Positions 53,583 through 64,000 of a DNA stretch of 64,000 bases are shown piece after piece. Each line of letters begins with the position of its first letter. Position 1 is the stretch's first letter. The DNA is from Pempheris klunzingeri (Eukaryota > Chordata > Actinopteri > Acropomatiformes > Pempheridae), in contig NC_092019.1 of the NCBI RefSeq assembly GCF_042242105.1, positions 11,032,328 to 11,096,327 on the forward strand. The letters run 5' to 3'. A program made the position numbers and the translations under genes. Under the pieces are notes generated by a model, which did not search any database, was not told the DNA's origin, and saw only the letters and a list, made by a program, of their open reading frames with translations.

Positions 53583-54425
53583 TGCACGTGGGTGTGTTAA
53601 TAAGGCCCTGAATAGCTCTGGCACCCTTTTGCGCTTCTCCTACCTGACTGACTCTCCTGATTGATTACAGTAAAAGCTTCTACACAATGTAACGAAGGCT
53701 GATTATGTTGGAACACCATTGACACTTTGGAGTTTTTTATCAATGAAAACCAAACCTGATAATAACTCGTTCTTTCTCTGTTTTTCACCGTGAAGCGAAG
53801 GGGATACACTTTATGTTTAATAACAAAAATGACCTTGCTTGAACATGTACACTATATTGAACCAAGCCTGTATCTCAGGTACTTAAATATTTAAAATAGA
53901 ATTGACAGAAGTGTCAGTTGTTTGGCAGAATTTAAAACAGCAAGGCAGCTATTTTACAATAAAAACATGACAAAAAAGCAATACAAAAGTGAAAAAATAA
54001 ATCTAAATTTACACATTCAAGACCTTTCTGCTCTCAGTATTGTTAGGTATGGAGTATAATCAGTCATGAAGGTATACTGACAATATACAGTATGTTTATA
54101 TGAGTTAAGTGTTGATGGGTGATTAAAAGGATAATTACAATCTTCAGACATTTTGAGCTTTTCAATTTTATTGTGTTTTTTGAAAAATAGACATACTGTA
54201 TATAGAGATTGATATATAGTTGTTCTCCATCCAATTTACTGGGAGAATCCACTGTTACATCAGGAGACACTTGTCCTGGGTGACCATTATTTTCATCGTC
54301 AGATAAAGAACAGAAAAATATCCACTGTGAATTTGTGATTGTGATGCAGAACTCAACGTTGGTCGTCGTAAAGATAAAAAAAACAACAACTCACAATTCA
54401 CAGCATGGATCTAGAAGTCAGCACA

Positions 54426-56576
54426 TTTATTGATCACTTAATAACGCTCTGACCACACTGGAGGTTTTGTTTGTAACAGCTTGTTTAACAGTTTGGTTAT
54501 TCTTCTTGTCCTGGAGGTTTGCAGCTTAAGAGTGGTTTAGCAAGTTCCTTGAAAATGTCTGAATTATTGAGATGTTTGTCTTCATAGTTATGGCTACGTC
54601 TTTGTCTTGTATCTGAGACCAAATCTGTTCAAATAAAATCACAGAAATTTAAGTAAAAGTAGAAAGACAGAAGAGTATAGGGTTGTGGGAATCATTTTAA
54701 AAGGTCAACTTACATGAACATAGGTAGCCAGCACAGCAATTCATTATGTTATACAGCAAGTGTCTAGCATTGCTGCTGCATGGATTTTCGGGGAGGAGGG
54801 GGGAGGCATGTAGCTTGATGGCACTTAGACTGTGACCATCACTATGAAAATTGTCCTAAAAATTGTCTGTGTACAATTAAAAGAGTAATCAATCAGCAAA
54901 AATAACAATTGAAAGTGGCATGGTCACAATATTTCAAATATATTTATAGAACATAGAGACTAAAAGTTTTAAAAAGCAGCAAAACATGACTGTTAACAGC
55001 TGATTGTGCTTGTGTGTCGCCAAGCTTGTATCAAATGAATAAAATGAAATAAAAATCTTCTTGATTTAATTTCTGTTTCACATAAAGAACACACATGAAT
55101 ATGCAACCACTTAAAACAAAAAAAGCTTTGATGATGCAACGTTTCACTATGTTGATGGCATCGCATACTGTTCAGCTTGACTCGGCATATCCTATGTAGT
55201 TTCAAGTTTTGTGTGCGAGCGCAGGAAGGCAGCTATTGTATCTAAAACGACAAGCGCTGTCAAACACGACAATGATGTGATCTCACTGGAGAGCTGGATG
55301 TGCTCTCTTCATCCCCCCGTTTATATAACACATCTGTCATCTTGTTTGTCTCTCATCCACCTTCATTTTAACATGCAGCACCTGCACGTTTTTTTCTTCT
55401 TTTTTTTTTTTTTACCAACTCCAACATTTTGATTCAAAATGTTGAAAACATGTGGCAGCAAGGATAAACAGGTGTGTGTTTGTAACAAGGAGACAAAGAA
55501 AGGAAGAGCATAGGTAAGCATAAGGTAATTTAGGAAACGTAAAAACTAAGATAGAACTCATGATAAATGTCTTATTTGTATTTTCTGGAAGATTTTCTGT
55601 TTGATAATGATTTTTTTTAATTGACAGATTGCTCTGCGTGTCCCCTCTGGTTCAATGTACCTTTCATCAGTTTGTCTGGTCTCGTCTTATCGATCCTGTC
55701 TGAAGATTCATTGAAGGAGACAAGGTCAGAGGCCTAATGAGGCAGAATAAAATGTCAGTGTGAAATCTGTCCTTAAAGTCTGTAATCTATGTCTCTAATC
55801 TGTCCTTATGATGTGTGAACTATCTGCTCAGACTTCTCTTGGCTTGTTGTTGCATGTTAAGAGCACTAAAACAAAGTACTGGTAAGTTAAAGCAAATGTA
55901 TTCATATTGTGCGGTTTTGACAAATTGCTGTGAGTGTTGTAATGAATTTGTGCCGCATCCGCATGTACACACAGTAGACACAAGGTATTCTGCACATAGA
56001 AAACACTCCATCCTCTGATGTCCTCTTAGACACTTAGCAGAGATAATGGTTGTTGTGTCCAGGGCTCCTTTTGATCATGTATGGGAACGAGGGCCAATCA
56101 TCAATAAGTTTTAACACTGCATCTGTTGCTCTACACCATCCTCTTTTACAAAATGTGAATCCTCTCGATGGAAAAACACTCAGTGGAAACTATGATGTTG
56201 TTGTTCAGCGACTGTGTACTATTGATTTGTTTCTGTGGTTTGTTTTTCTGGGTAGGGCTCCAGACCTGCATGTGCTTTGTTATTATTATTATTATTATTA
56301 TTATGAATTTCATGCAACTGATGTGCAAACAGAAGATTTAAACTTTGCTCAGCTACACCTTAACGCTGCACCTATTTAACCTTGAGAACAAGCTTTAATG
56401 TCAAAAACAGCAAATAAAGATGAAGAACCAATACTATCAGTCATGTAAGCTGACCTTTCAAAAGAGAAAATGCACACATGGATCCACACACACACATGTT
56501 CGCACACACACGCAGTCTGCACAGCAATCAATCATCACGCACTGTTCTTCACTTTATGCCTTCATCTGGACTTCTG
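54426..56576 (-). other. nrsn1: nrsn1 3' UTR (predicted extent)
   Basis: Sequence downstream of the nrsn1 stop on the minus strand, without coding signal. AATAAA on the minus strand (TTTATT on plus) occurs at 54426-54431 and again at 54167-54172. It includes an (ATT)n run at about 56280-56304. The true end could be closer to the stop. Confidence 0.35.
56279..56304. repeat. (ATT)n microsatellite
   Basis: About eight TTA units within the predicted nrsn1 3' UTR. Confidence 0.85.
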
Positions 56577-58655
56577 TCAGGTCTCCGACTTTGTGGTTGT
56601 TGGCTGGATGTTCTGGACTTTGGAAAGTGTGACTGGCACCTTTCCCTCTCCGGGGGTCGGTGCTCTCATAATGGGGGTACCTGTGAGATAAACAGTTCTG
56701 CTGTGTGGAGTACTCATACAAAACATCATAACAGTGAGAAAAAATAAACACTCTCACTTGCTGTCCTGCATTTCAACCTTCATTCAATAATGTGTCATAA
56801 TAAGGCGGTAGAGGGTGACACCTTACCAACTGTTGCATGCAGATCTGCCAATCTCTCCTTAAACTTCTGCTGCAGATACAGTTCTTCTTTGGAGTAGCTT
56901 TTGGCAAAGGCAGACAGCAGGAGACCCACAGCCATGGAGGTGCCTCCCACACAGAAAAGCACAGCACCAGTCAGCTTACAGACATCCAGTGCGCGGTTGA
57001 AACTGACTGCATGGCTGTTGAAGAAAAAGTTTAAAGAATCAGTTAAAAGTGTAACATTAATATTTGTGCAACCAAAAGTCTGGCACAAAAAAATCAACAA
57101 GTTAAACTGTGATATACAATCTTTATTCAATGAATGTATATACATCTACCTGTCAACAAAGAGGAGATCATCCTCGCCAAATGCTTCGATCCTGGTTGGA
57201 GTCGCATAACCAACCAAAACAACAATGAGGCCTGCAAACAAGATCAGGGTACCGAACGCGAGACAGACCTGGTGAGGAAAAAGAAAAGAAGTTGCAGGTT
57301 TTGTTCTATGTAGCAAAACCTACGTCTTGCTGTAATTACAGATCATTGCTTACAACACAATATGATCATCCAAATAACAGCAGGTGAGATTTGGTTTTGT
57401 TTGAACAAGCTGAAGGTTAAGCTCACCTTCCAGAGTAAAGAGCTCCACCTGCTAGGCGATCTCTGAATCTGAAAATCTTCATCGTGTTCCCAGATAGACG
57501 CTGTGCACTCCTCATAAAACTGGATCAGAGATGAGAGTTCTTAATTTTTTTACATTTTAAATGTGGAAACTGAAAGCCACAAGAGATCTAAAACTAAATC
57601 TAAAACCTCAAAAAGAAACAATGAAGCAAAATGATAAATAATCACTATATATATATATATATATAAATAATAATATGACTGTAAAGATGATTGATAGAGG
57701 AGTTGGATACATGGAAGGATCAAATTAGTTCATTCTGATTTTCTATCATGATGGTAAAAGGAAAAGATCTAGGTGACTCTGAAAGAGGGTTAATGGTTTG
57801 GGGCATGGATGGCAGGAGCTTCAGTCACAAAGACTGTTCAGCTGGCTGGTGTTAAAGTAGGAACAGTGACTAAGTGGCATCCGCATTTAGCTCTATGGGA
57901 ACGACATCAGTAAATGGGGTCGGAAATTGTTGTTGATGATCGCGATCCACGTACATTAGTGCAATATGTGAGGAAAAACAGGCTCAATCAGGTGACTGAG
58001 AATGTCAATGTGTGACATGATCACACTGCTTCGGCAAGAACAGTCCATCAACTGTTCCAAAGAGAGGCATATTATAGCAGCACTGCCATGCATAAACCCC
58101 TCATTACTAACATGAATGCACGTTAGAGAGTTCAGTGGTGTGAAAACCATAGGCACCAGCCTACTGAGCTGTGGAAAGAGTGGTATGGTCAGATTAGTCA
58201 TCCTTCACCATTTCTCAACTAGTGGGCGAGTGCATGTGTGGCGTACACCAAGAGAACAGTTCAGGCCTGAATGCTTGACCCCAACAGTGAGATGATCCCA
58301 GGGGCTCTGTTATGTTTTTAAGTGGCATTTTTCTGCCAAGGTTTGGGTCCTGTTGTCCCCATTGAGGGCAGGGTCTCGCAAATCGATACAAAGTCACCAC
58401 ATCTCCCTTTGGCAGAGTCCCAGTGACCTGTAGAATCAATTTCTAGGCACGCTGACGCTGTTCTAGTGGTACGCAGTGGCCCAATACCTTACTAAGACAC
58501 TTGTTTTTTCCTTTGTCACTCATCTGTGCACATGCATGCGTGTGTCTGCTTTGTACCTGGTGTAGGTAGGAGCGGACTCCATACTGCTGGCAGTTCCCGC
58601 TGGCTTGAGCTTGTTCACCATACTCTGACCCACAGATCTCTGAGCAGGAAGTCAT
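56577..58655 (-). CDS. nrsn1: nrsn1, neurensin-1
   Basis: Small two-pass membrane protein of neuronal vesicles, linked to neurite outgrowth. Minus-strand coding exons in order: 58557-58655, 57427-57519, 57150-57268, 56827-57014, 56577-56680. Frames join without breaks to give 200 aa (human about 195). Conserved pieces are MTSCSEICGS and YGVRSYLHQ (exon 1), ECTASIWEHDEDFQIQRSPS (exon 2), RIEAFGEDDLLFVD (exon 3), SYSKEELYLQQKFKERLADL (exon 4) and GEGKVPVTLSKVQNIQP (exon 5). Membrane segments are about residues 66-86 and 117-140. The start ATG has A at -3. Exon 4 also reads into its intron for ten codons before a stop; the spliced form is preferred because exon 5 matches the family C-terminus. 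It is convergent with dcdc2, as in human. Neurensin-1 fits better than neurensin-2 because of the neighbour and the N-terminus. Confidence 0.94.
57644..57665. repeat. (TA)n microsatellite, nrsn1 intron 1
   Basis: About ten TA units, shortly before the Tc1-like remnant. Confidence 0.85.
57730..58505 (+). mobile_element. Tc1-like DNA transposon remnant in nrsn1 intron 1
   Basis: The plus strand holds ordered remains of a Tc1-type transposase reading frame. A helix-turn-helix region sits at about 57778-57990 (pieces SFSHKDCSAGW, GTVTK-like, VGNC, DRDPRTL). A catalytic-domain start lies at about 58170-58330, resembling 'QISHPSPF' for WSDESSF, then VAYTKRTVQA-like and SVMF. The 3' part ends in 'cagtggcccaataccttact aagacac', typical of the C-terminal end of these elements. 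The segment between about 58440 and 58455 joins distant parts, so the second half of the catalytic domain is deleted. Many stops and shifts are present. No terminal inverted repeats were confirmed. It is antisense to nrsn1. Confidence 0.7.
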
Positions 58656-58672
58656 CCTTCACATCTGTCTAT

Positions 58673-61541
58673 CTGCATGACGACACATAAACACACACAC
58701 ACACACACACATACGAATGCATCACTGCACACTTGCTTTAAGAAACCACCCACACGGTTTTTGGGACAAGTCTCTCATGGCTTTTACCCATGCATAAACA
58801 TGCACAAACAAATATAGAGCACATTTACACATTCTCACACACAAGCATGCACCCTCACACCCGGTGCTACAAAGTTATGTAACATTCTACTGAAGGCATG
58901 GTTGCCTCAGTACATTGAGATTAATGATGTATCCCTCCTTGTCTGCTGTCATGAAATAAACCATGAAATATTACATCTCCTCGTTAGATTTAATACTGTG
59001 TTGGCTGGATGCAGAGAGTGCTGGCATGCACAGAGTTAACCTTCTTTTCTTTTTATATTGTGTTTCATGAAAAAATCATAAACTCACACCCGTTTTTTTT
59101 TGTGCTGTGCATAAAAAAATGAAGCAACATATTTTCTTGCAGTCAAAAAGGTTTCATAAAAGATATAAATTGAGAACATACTGTATAAATGACCTGAGAA
59201 TGTGTCAGGTTTGTCGTTCGCAAATGAAATATACCACCAAAATAATAATTGTTTTCTATGAAAGAATAGATATCATGTTATATGTACTAACGAGTTTTGT
59301 TGTGGTAGATTTCCTGAACATAAAATTGTTAATGGATCATGTAGTATAAAGTATTTTCCCCAAACTCATGGTTTTGCATAATTTCATTGTAGGAATGGAA
59401 CTATCAGCGTTGTCAAAGCTGCATTTCCATTATAACATTTATTATATAATTGTTTTGTTGCTTTAAAAGTAACTCTCCTTTAAAAAAGAGAAAGAAGGCA
59501 ATAATTCTTTAATCTGCCCTTGGAAATGTTACTTTACACATACTTGCAATTCCCTCAGTGCCCATTTCAGATCCAGAGGCATTTCACAGTTCAGTGCCTC
59601 TATACAAACACACAGAACTATGTTTCAAGTTTTTTGTCAGCTGGCACTAAAATCTCAACTGCTGTTTCTGTTGCACCACAACTGAAACAGACTGGGGAGC
59701 AGCAGTGGGAATAACATGTTGATCCCCATGTTGGCATCATAGTAACGGTATTTTCCAATATATTATGGTTCCAAAGGCTCTTGTGACATGTGATAAATAG
59801 ACATAAACGGCCTTCAGCAAACAGGCAATATATGTAGCTGATGTGACCAGATTCAAACTCAAAAAAAACAAAACCCAAACAACAAATTCATTACGATTTA
59901 CGGTTTGTAAATCAATTACATCCGGCGGATGAAGTGATGTTTAAAAAATGCTGTAAGGAATGAATCTGTATTCTGAGATGTTACATGTAAACATTGTGGG
60001 AGGAATAATTCAAAAGTTGAGAGGACAGAGCTGATGTGTTGTCCTTCCATTGTACAGCAGCTTTATTTGTTATCTGAGCTTCCTTATTGCTTGTTATCGG
60101 TAATTATACTGACATAAATGTGTAGAGTAGATGGAAACGTTACCAGAATTACCAACCATGAATTCTCATAGAACATGTGAAATGTCAGGGATTGAATTAG
60201 CTAACATAATATGAGTGTGATTATTCTGCATTAAGATGAGCCACACTGTTCCCTGGTACCTCATGTTAATCATATTACTGCTTAATTTGTACCTGCTGAG
60301 GACTCACATGAACATCTGGCTCTGCCCAGATGCTGTGAAGTCTCTTTGCACCCATATCTGCATACAGTCGAGACAGTTTAAATAGTCGTCACCCAGCCAA
60401 ATAATGAAGCATGTAAAATATTGGAATATGAGAGATTGATAAGATGTAATGACCTTCAATTTCTTTCAAAGTCATTTCAACAACGTGACATTTGCTTCAG
60501 TGCTCACAGGTCTAATCAGTGTCCTTGACCTTATCTGCTCCAGGACAACATTCAAAGATACAGAAGTAGGTATAAATAAATAATATAAGCAACGTAAATA
60601 GCTGAAACTAACTTACATATATGGGTTTTTGATTCACTGAATAACATAACTTTAAGAGTGTATAAACTGGGGCTCAATTAAAGCAATAGTATAAAAAACA
60701 CTAGTGAAAATGGTGAAACACTACATTGAGGAGAGCTAACAGCTCACAGATGACTCTTCTGCAATGTGTTTTGACATTTTGTCCCCAACACAAGCTGGAA
60801 GGGTTAGCAAATATAAAGCAAAACTGAACGAACAGGTTTACACTTCGACCTATCTTGACCTGAATCAGGACAATGCTTTTCAAAAACAAAAACCAGAATC
60901 CATTCCTACAGTGATCGAGGCGAAGACCTAAATGAATTAACCCTGCCTACAAACGTGTCTGAACGGGAGCTGGCCGCGGTGCTGAACGCCATTATTCCCA
61001 TCCAGCCCTCAGCCAGGCAGGAAAACACACAGACGTAATGTGTGACGCCAGTCTGAAAACAGACCTCATCCATTCGTCCTCCCAACCCCCCATGAGACGC
61101 AAATAGACCCGAGGCACGCTTTTTCAATTAAACTTAGAAAGGCGGACTTTGCATCGAACGCATTTTGGACTAAATCACGTCTTCTGCAACCACCTGGATG
61201 CGAAATGTACTCTCTAAATGTGACATGTGCAGGTACGAGCCTGGGGTGGAAGTTTTAGCCCATTTGATCAGGCTACCGACGCCCGAAACGCGTAGTTATA
61301 AATCAAGACATGAAAAAGCAAAACAAAAGTGACAACACAAAGCTTTAAAGAAAACATTTCCCACATTGTTTCCCTCCTCGTGAACGCTGCTTCCAGATGT
61401 GCAAGACGGTATCGCGTGCAAGGATGGCACCGCTGGAGGAAAGATGCTTTCATGATACGCTCTTCACACAATCAACAACCCAGCCGAGCTTCTGTAATTT
61501 CATAAATATCCTTCATAAAATCATTAAAATCAGTCATTTAC
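58673..61541 (-). other. nrsn1: Probable nrsn1 5' intron
   Basis: On the minus strand an acceptor TGCAG lies at 58673/58672, 17 bases before the start codon. A donor GACAG|GTAAAT lies at 61542/61541. The interval would be an intron in the 5' UTR. It contains no recognised gene. A GC-richer part (about 60950-61280) could hold an alternative 5' exon. Confidence 0.4.
58690..58711. repeat. (CA)n microsatellite upstream of nrsn1 coding exon 1
   Basis: Eleven CA units about 20 bases upstream (on the gene strand) of the probable acceptor of the first coding exon. Confidence 0.85.
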
Positions 61542-61730
61542 CTGTCATTACCAGCTCGGAGAGTGATCACTCGCTGCTGTTCCCTCAGCCGGGTCCCATC
61601 ACTCTACAGTCACTCTCCCCCCTCCTCTCTCTCTCTCTCTCTCTCTCTCTGCCTCTCTCTCTCTCTCTCTCTCCATCCATGATTCAGATTTTCACGCCGT
61701 CTACTGCGCAGGCGTCACATCCATGACAAA
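61542..61730 (-). promoter_or_regulatory. nrsn1: Predicted nrsn1 promoter and non-coding exon 1
   Basis: The minus-strand donor at 61542/61541 is preceded by GC-rich sequence, a (GA)n tract (61625-61673) and, at about 61700-61718, GTGACGCCTGCGCAG. The last combines an NRF1-like GCGCAGGCG (read on plus) with a CRE half-site TGACG. This is the layout of a TATA-less neuronal promoter. The start site is unknown, probably near 61600-61700. Confidence 0.38.
61625..61673. repeat. (CT)n/(GA)n tract at the predicted nrsn1 promoter
   Basis: Two CT runs separated by GC. Homopurine on the nrsn1 strand, so it could bind GAGA-type factors or form triplex DNA. Confidence 0.9.
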
Positions 61731-61850
61731 ATATGATTCAATGGCGTGTATAAATAACCAGCAGGGTTGGAAAGGATGGCTTGATAGAAAGACATTCATT
61801 CACGATTCAACATTCATGTCTAGGTGGATTAATGGGTGAATGAATGAACA

Positions 61851-61857
61851 GATAGAC

Positions 61858-61949
<92 letters not shown>

Positions 61950-61950
61950 G
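61851..61950. repeat. (GATA)n microsatellite
   Basis: About 24 GATA/TAGA units, almost uninterrupted, upstream of the predicted nrsn1 promoter. Confidence 0.97.
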
Positions 61951-63848
61951 TTAACCTGAGCATGCTTTCATAGGAAATTTTTTTCTCAGGGTAGCTGGTA
62001 ATAATCTACTATAACATTTTACCAGAAGTAAGCGTACCAATGTGTGGACACTTTTGCAGGTACAGATATTCTTTCAACTTTATGCCTTTATGTACCTGTT
62101 GGAACATGCAAATATAAAATAGCACAAGCTCAAAACACAGTAAAGGGCCCAGAAAGCCGTCACAGGAACACATATGAAGACCTACGACAGCGAACAGAGT
62201 CACTTTTCCAGCTGTTTTCCAGAATTCCAGTCACATTCCTGGGCAGTCTATTTTTAGCACTGTCAGTGACGTACGTTGTTGAAGAAGTGTTAGTCACCAT
62301 CATCTCAGTGCTACTCTTGAGGCAGGAATGACCCGGAGAGACAAACCACATCACGACTCAAATACGAAATCCCTGTTCAATAAGGAATGAGAAGGAGTGG
62401 GTAAAACCTGTTTCTCATCATTTATTCATTTTTGAGTCAGCACACAAACAGAAAACGAGAAAAACTTTTTACCTTCCAGGTTTTTAAGTTTTGTCAGAAA
62501 GCAAGCTGACTTCCGGGCATCGTCAATGTGTCCCTTACTGTAATAACTAAGTATTTTCTTGGATGCTCAGCTGCACATATTCACATGTAAACACTGAAAG
62601 TGGCCACAAGTGACCAACCATTAGGTTCACAGAATTGAGGTGGGCTAAAGCCTTGAGCGTTATCGTATTACTGAGTGTTCGTTGTGTTAAAATTGCTAAG
62701 TGTTGATGTGTGAGCACCGGTTTTCTTTCGGATTTTCAGAAATAAACCCTTTGTACAAGAACACAATGTTGATTGTCGGATTTACAAAGTTGTTTGACGA
62801 TATTCTTGGGAAAATGTTGGATTCTGTTGTTTCTGGTTTAGGAATATAATGAAAGTTACATAAGTAGGGCTGGGAATAAGTACCCCTCCTATTACTATTC
62901 CCTCTCTGAGGTTTGACTAAGTGACAGTTAAAATGAGTGACTCCCACTTGCACCTGGGCAACATCACTCAACATTTATTAATCCTCAGTGGCTGTTTAAA
63001 AAGAGGAACATTGGATTACTGATATGGTAGTGAAAATTTACACTCAGGGGGTCTTTTCTTGGCAGAATTTCATTCAGCAGTGAAAGTGCAGTTTCCTCAG
63101 TCAAACAATATTCAGAGGGCTAACACAGGTAGGCTGTAGAGAATAAAGGCTGAACTACTGAGGCAACAATTTGGCAAAAATGGACAATCTGAGGCTGATT
63201 ACGTACGAGCAACCGCGTGGACGGGTGACTCGGCCAGATGATGATCTGAGGCCAGAAACTCAAAATTGATCGCTGGTAGGAAGTAGGTCTATATGTACTG
63301 TACTTTATATAACATGTGGTAGCTGTGGTCGTTACACGAGTTATAGTAATTCAAAACCATACTATTATAATACAGTTACACTAATGTCAATACAGATGAC
63401 CTTATTTGCAATTTCTGGACAGGCGCATTGTATTGCCTGCAAGTCACATCCGGATGAGGTCATGTGAAGCACTGGAGACCCATCCAGGGGGCATATCCAA
63501 ACCTTTTGTCTAATGTACGTTAAAATAAGCTTGTGTAAGCACAATAACAATAAATAAAGTGAACAGTACGTTGTTTGGCTGATGGGACATGAGCAACAAC
63601 ACGACATGCCTTTAACATCTTTCAAAGCTCGTGTTTAATTGTTTCTTTGGTGGTTTCATGGTGTATTTCTAAACATCCCAGAATGCCTCTCACTTGTATG
63701 TATACTCCTGTGTCCAATACTCTCACACTGTATACACATGCAGTGGAAAATATGTTTCACTGACACCTTTGCAACTCACCTTTTACATTATTACCAGCTG
63801 TGACAGCGTGGCTGGTATTGTGTGGTACTGGTATTTCACCTTGTGAAT

Positions 63849-63886
<38 letters not shown>

Positions 63887-64000
63887 ATGTGTGTGTTATC
63901 GTGGCAGAATGTGGCCCTGGAGAGACCTATTGTAGCTGGAACTAACACACAAGTTGTTTTGAGCACTTTGCCAGGTGTTTCTATGTCCGTTAGTCTGTGG
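61951..64000. other. Distal nrsn1 upstream sequence
   Basis: No gene could be supported on either strand. The only clear feature is a GT microsatellite near the end. Short open frames (for example 62044-62331 on plus) have no recognisable protein similarity. Confidence 0.5.
63851..63884. repeat. (GT)n microsatellite
   Basis: About 17 GT units. Confidence 0.93.

Larger units (their letters stand above)
51771..54400. other. dcdc2-nrsn1 convergent spacer
   Basis: No supported gene. AT-rich, with a (GGT)n run (53307-53338), GA-rich DNA (53350-53410) and a (GT)n microsatellite (53530-53581). Apparent reading frames in 53280-53660 come from these repeats. Confidence 0.6.

Noticed and set aside
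60906..61127. Minus-strand 73-codon frame in GC-richer DNA upstream of nrsn1
   Set aside because: No recognisable domain; the base composition is better explained by a 5' regulatory or UTR region.
61851..61950. Regularly repeated units that could suggest a CRISPR-like array
   Set aside because: It is a pure GATA tetranucleotide microsatellite without spacers, in a vertebrate genome.
63181..63270. 29-codon frame MDNLRLITYEQ with many CG dinucleotides
   Set aside because: Too short, no splice context and no homologue recognised.

Overview
The window is vertebrate nuclear DNA, almost certainly from a ray-finned fish and probably a percomorph. It has GT-AG introns, long AT-rich introns and spacers, many dinucleotide and tetranucleotide microsatellites, and several interspersed repeats that I recognise as common in percomorph genomes. 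No bacterial operon, CRISPR array, rRNA or tRNA gene was seen.

Four protein-coding genes can be reconstructed exon by exon. (1) The last three coding exons of lpcat1 (+, 463-1729), followed by a long 3' UTR. (2) A complete slc6a3, the dopamine transporter (+, coding exons 10516-23720, 15 coding exons, 618 aa), with a predicted non-coding first exon near 9520-9600 and a 3' UTR of about 2 kb. (3) A complete dcdc2-type doublecortin-domain gene (+, 31311-50843, 9 exons, 611 aa), with a 10.7 kb seventh intron and a large acidic last exon. (4) A complete nrsn1, neurensin-1 (-, coding exons 56577-58655, 5 exons, 200 aa), convergent with dcdc2. Frames, splice phases and predicted proteins are continuous in all four, so these look like working genes.

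The spaces between and inside the genes hold old mobile elements, all broken: a Gypsy-like reverse transcriptase remnant (-) in slc6a3 intron 4, an L2-type LINE remnant (+) between slc6a3 and dcdc2, a Tc1-like transposon remnant (+) in nrsn1 intron 1, and several non-coding interspersed repeats. The window joins two blocks that lie on different human chromosomes: LPCAT1-SLC6A3 (5p15.33) and DCDC2-NRSN1 (6p22.3). The genes do not form one pathway. lpcat1 remodels phospholipids, slc6a3 clears dopamine, dcdc2 acts on microtubules and cilia, and nrsn1 is a neuronal vesicle membrane protein.

I did not find a convincing new biological system. The points most worth a second look are the predicted loss of a zinc-coordinating histidine in the dopamine transporter, a near-perfect palindromic two-way poly(A) signal between the convergent genes, tandem repeats in the slc6a3 3' UTR, and the joined synteny blocks.
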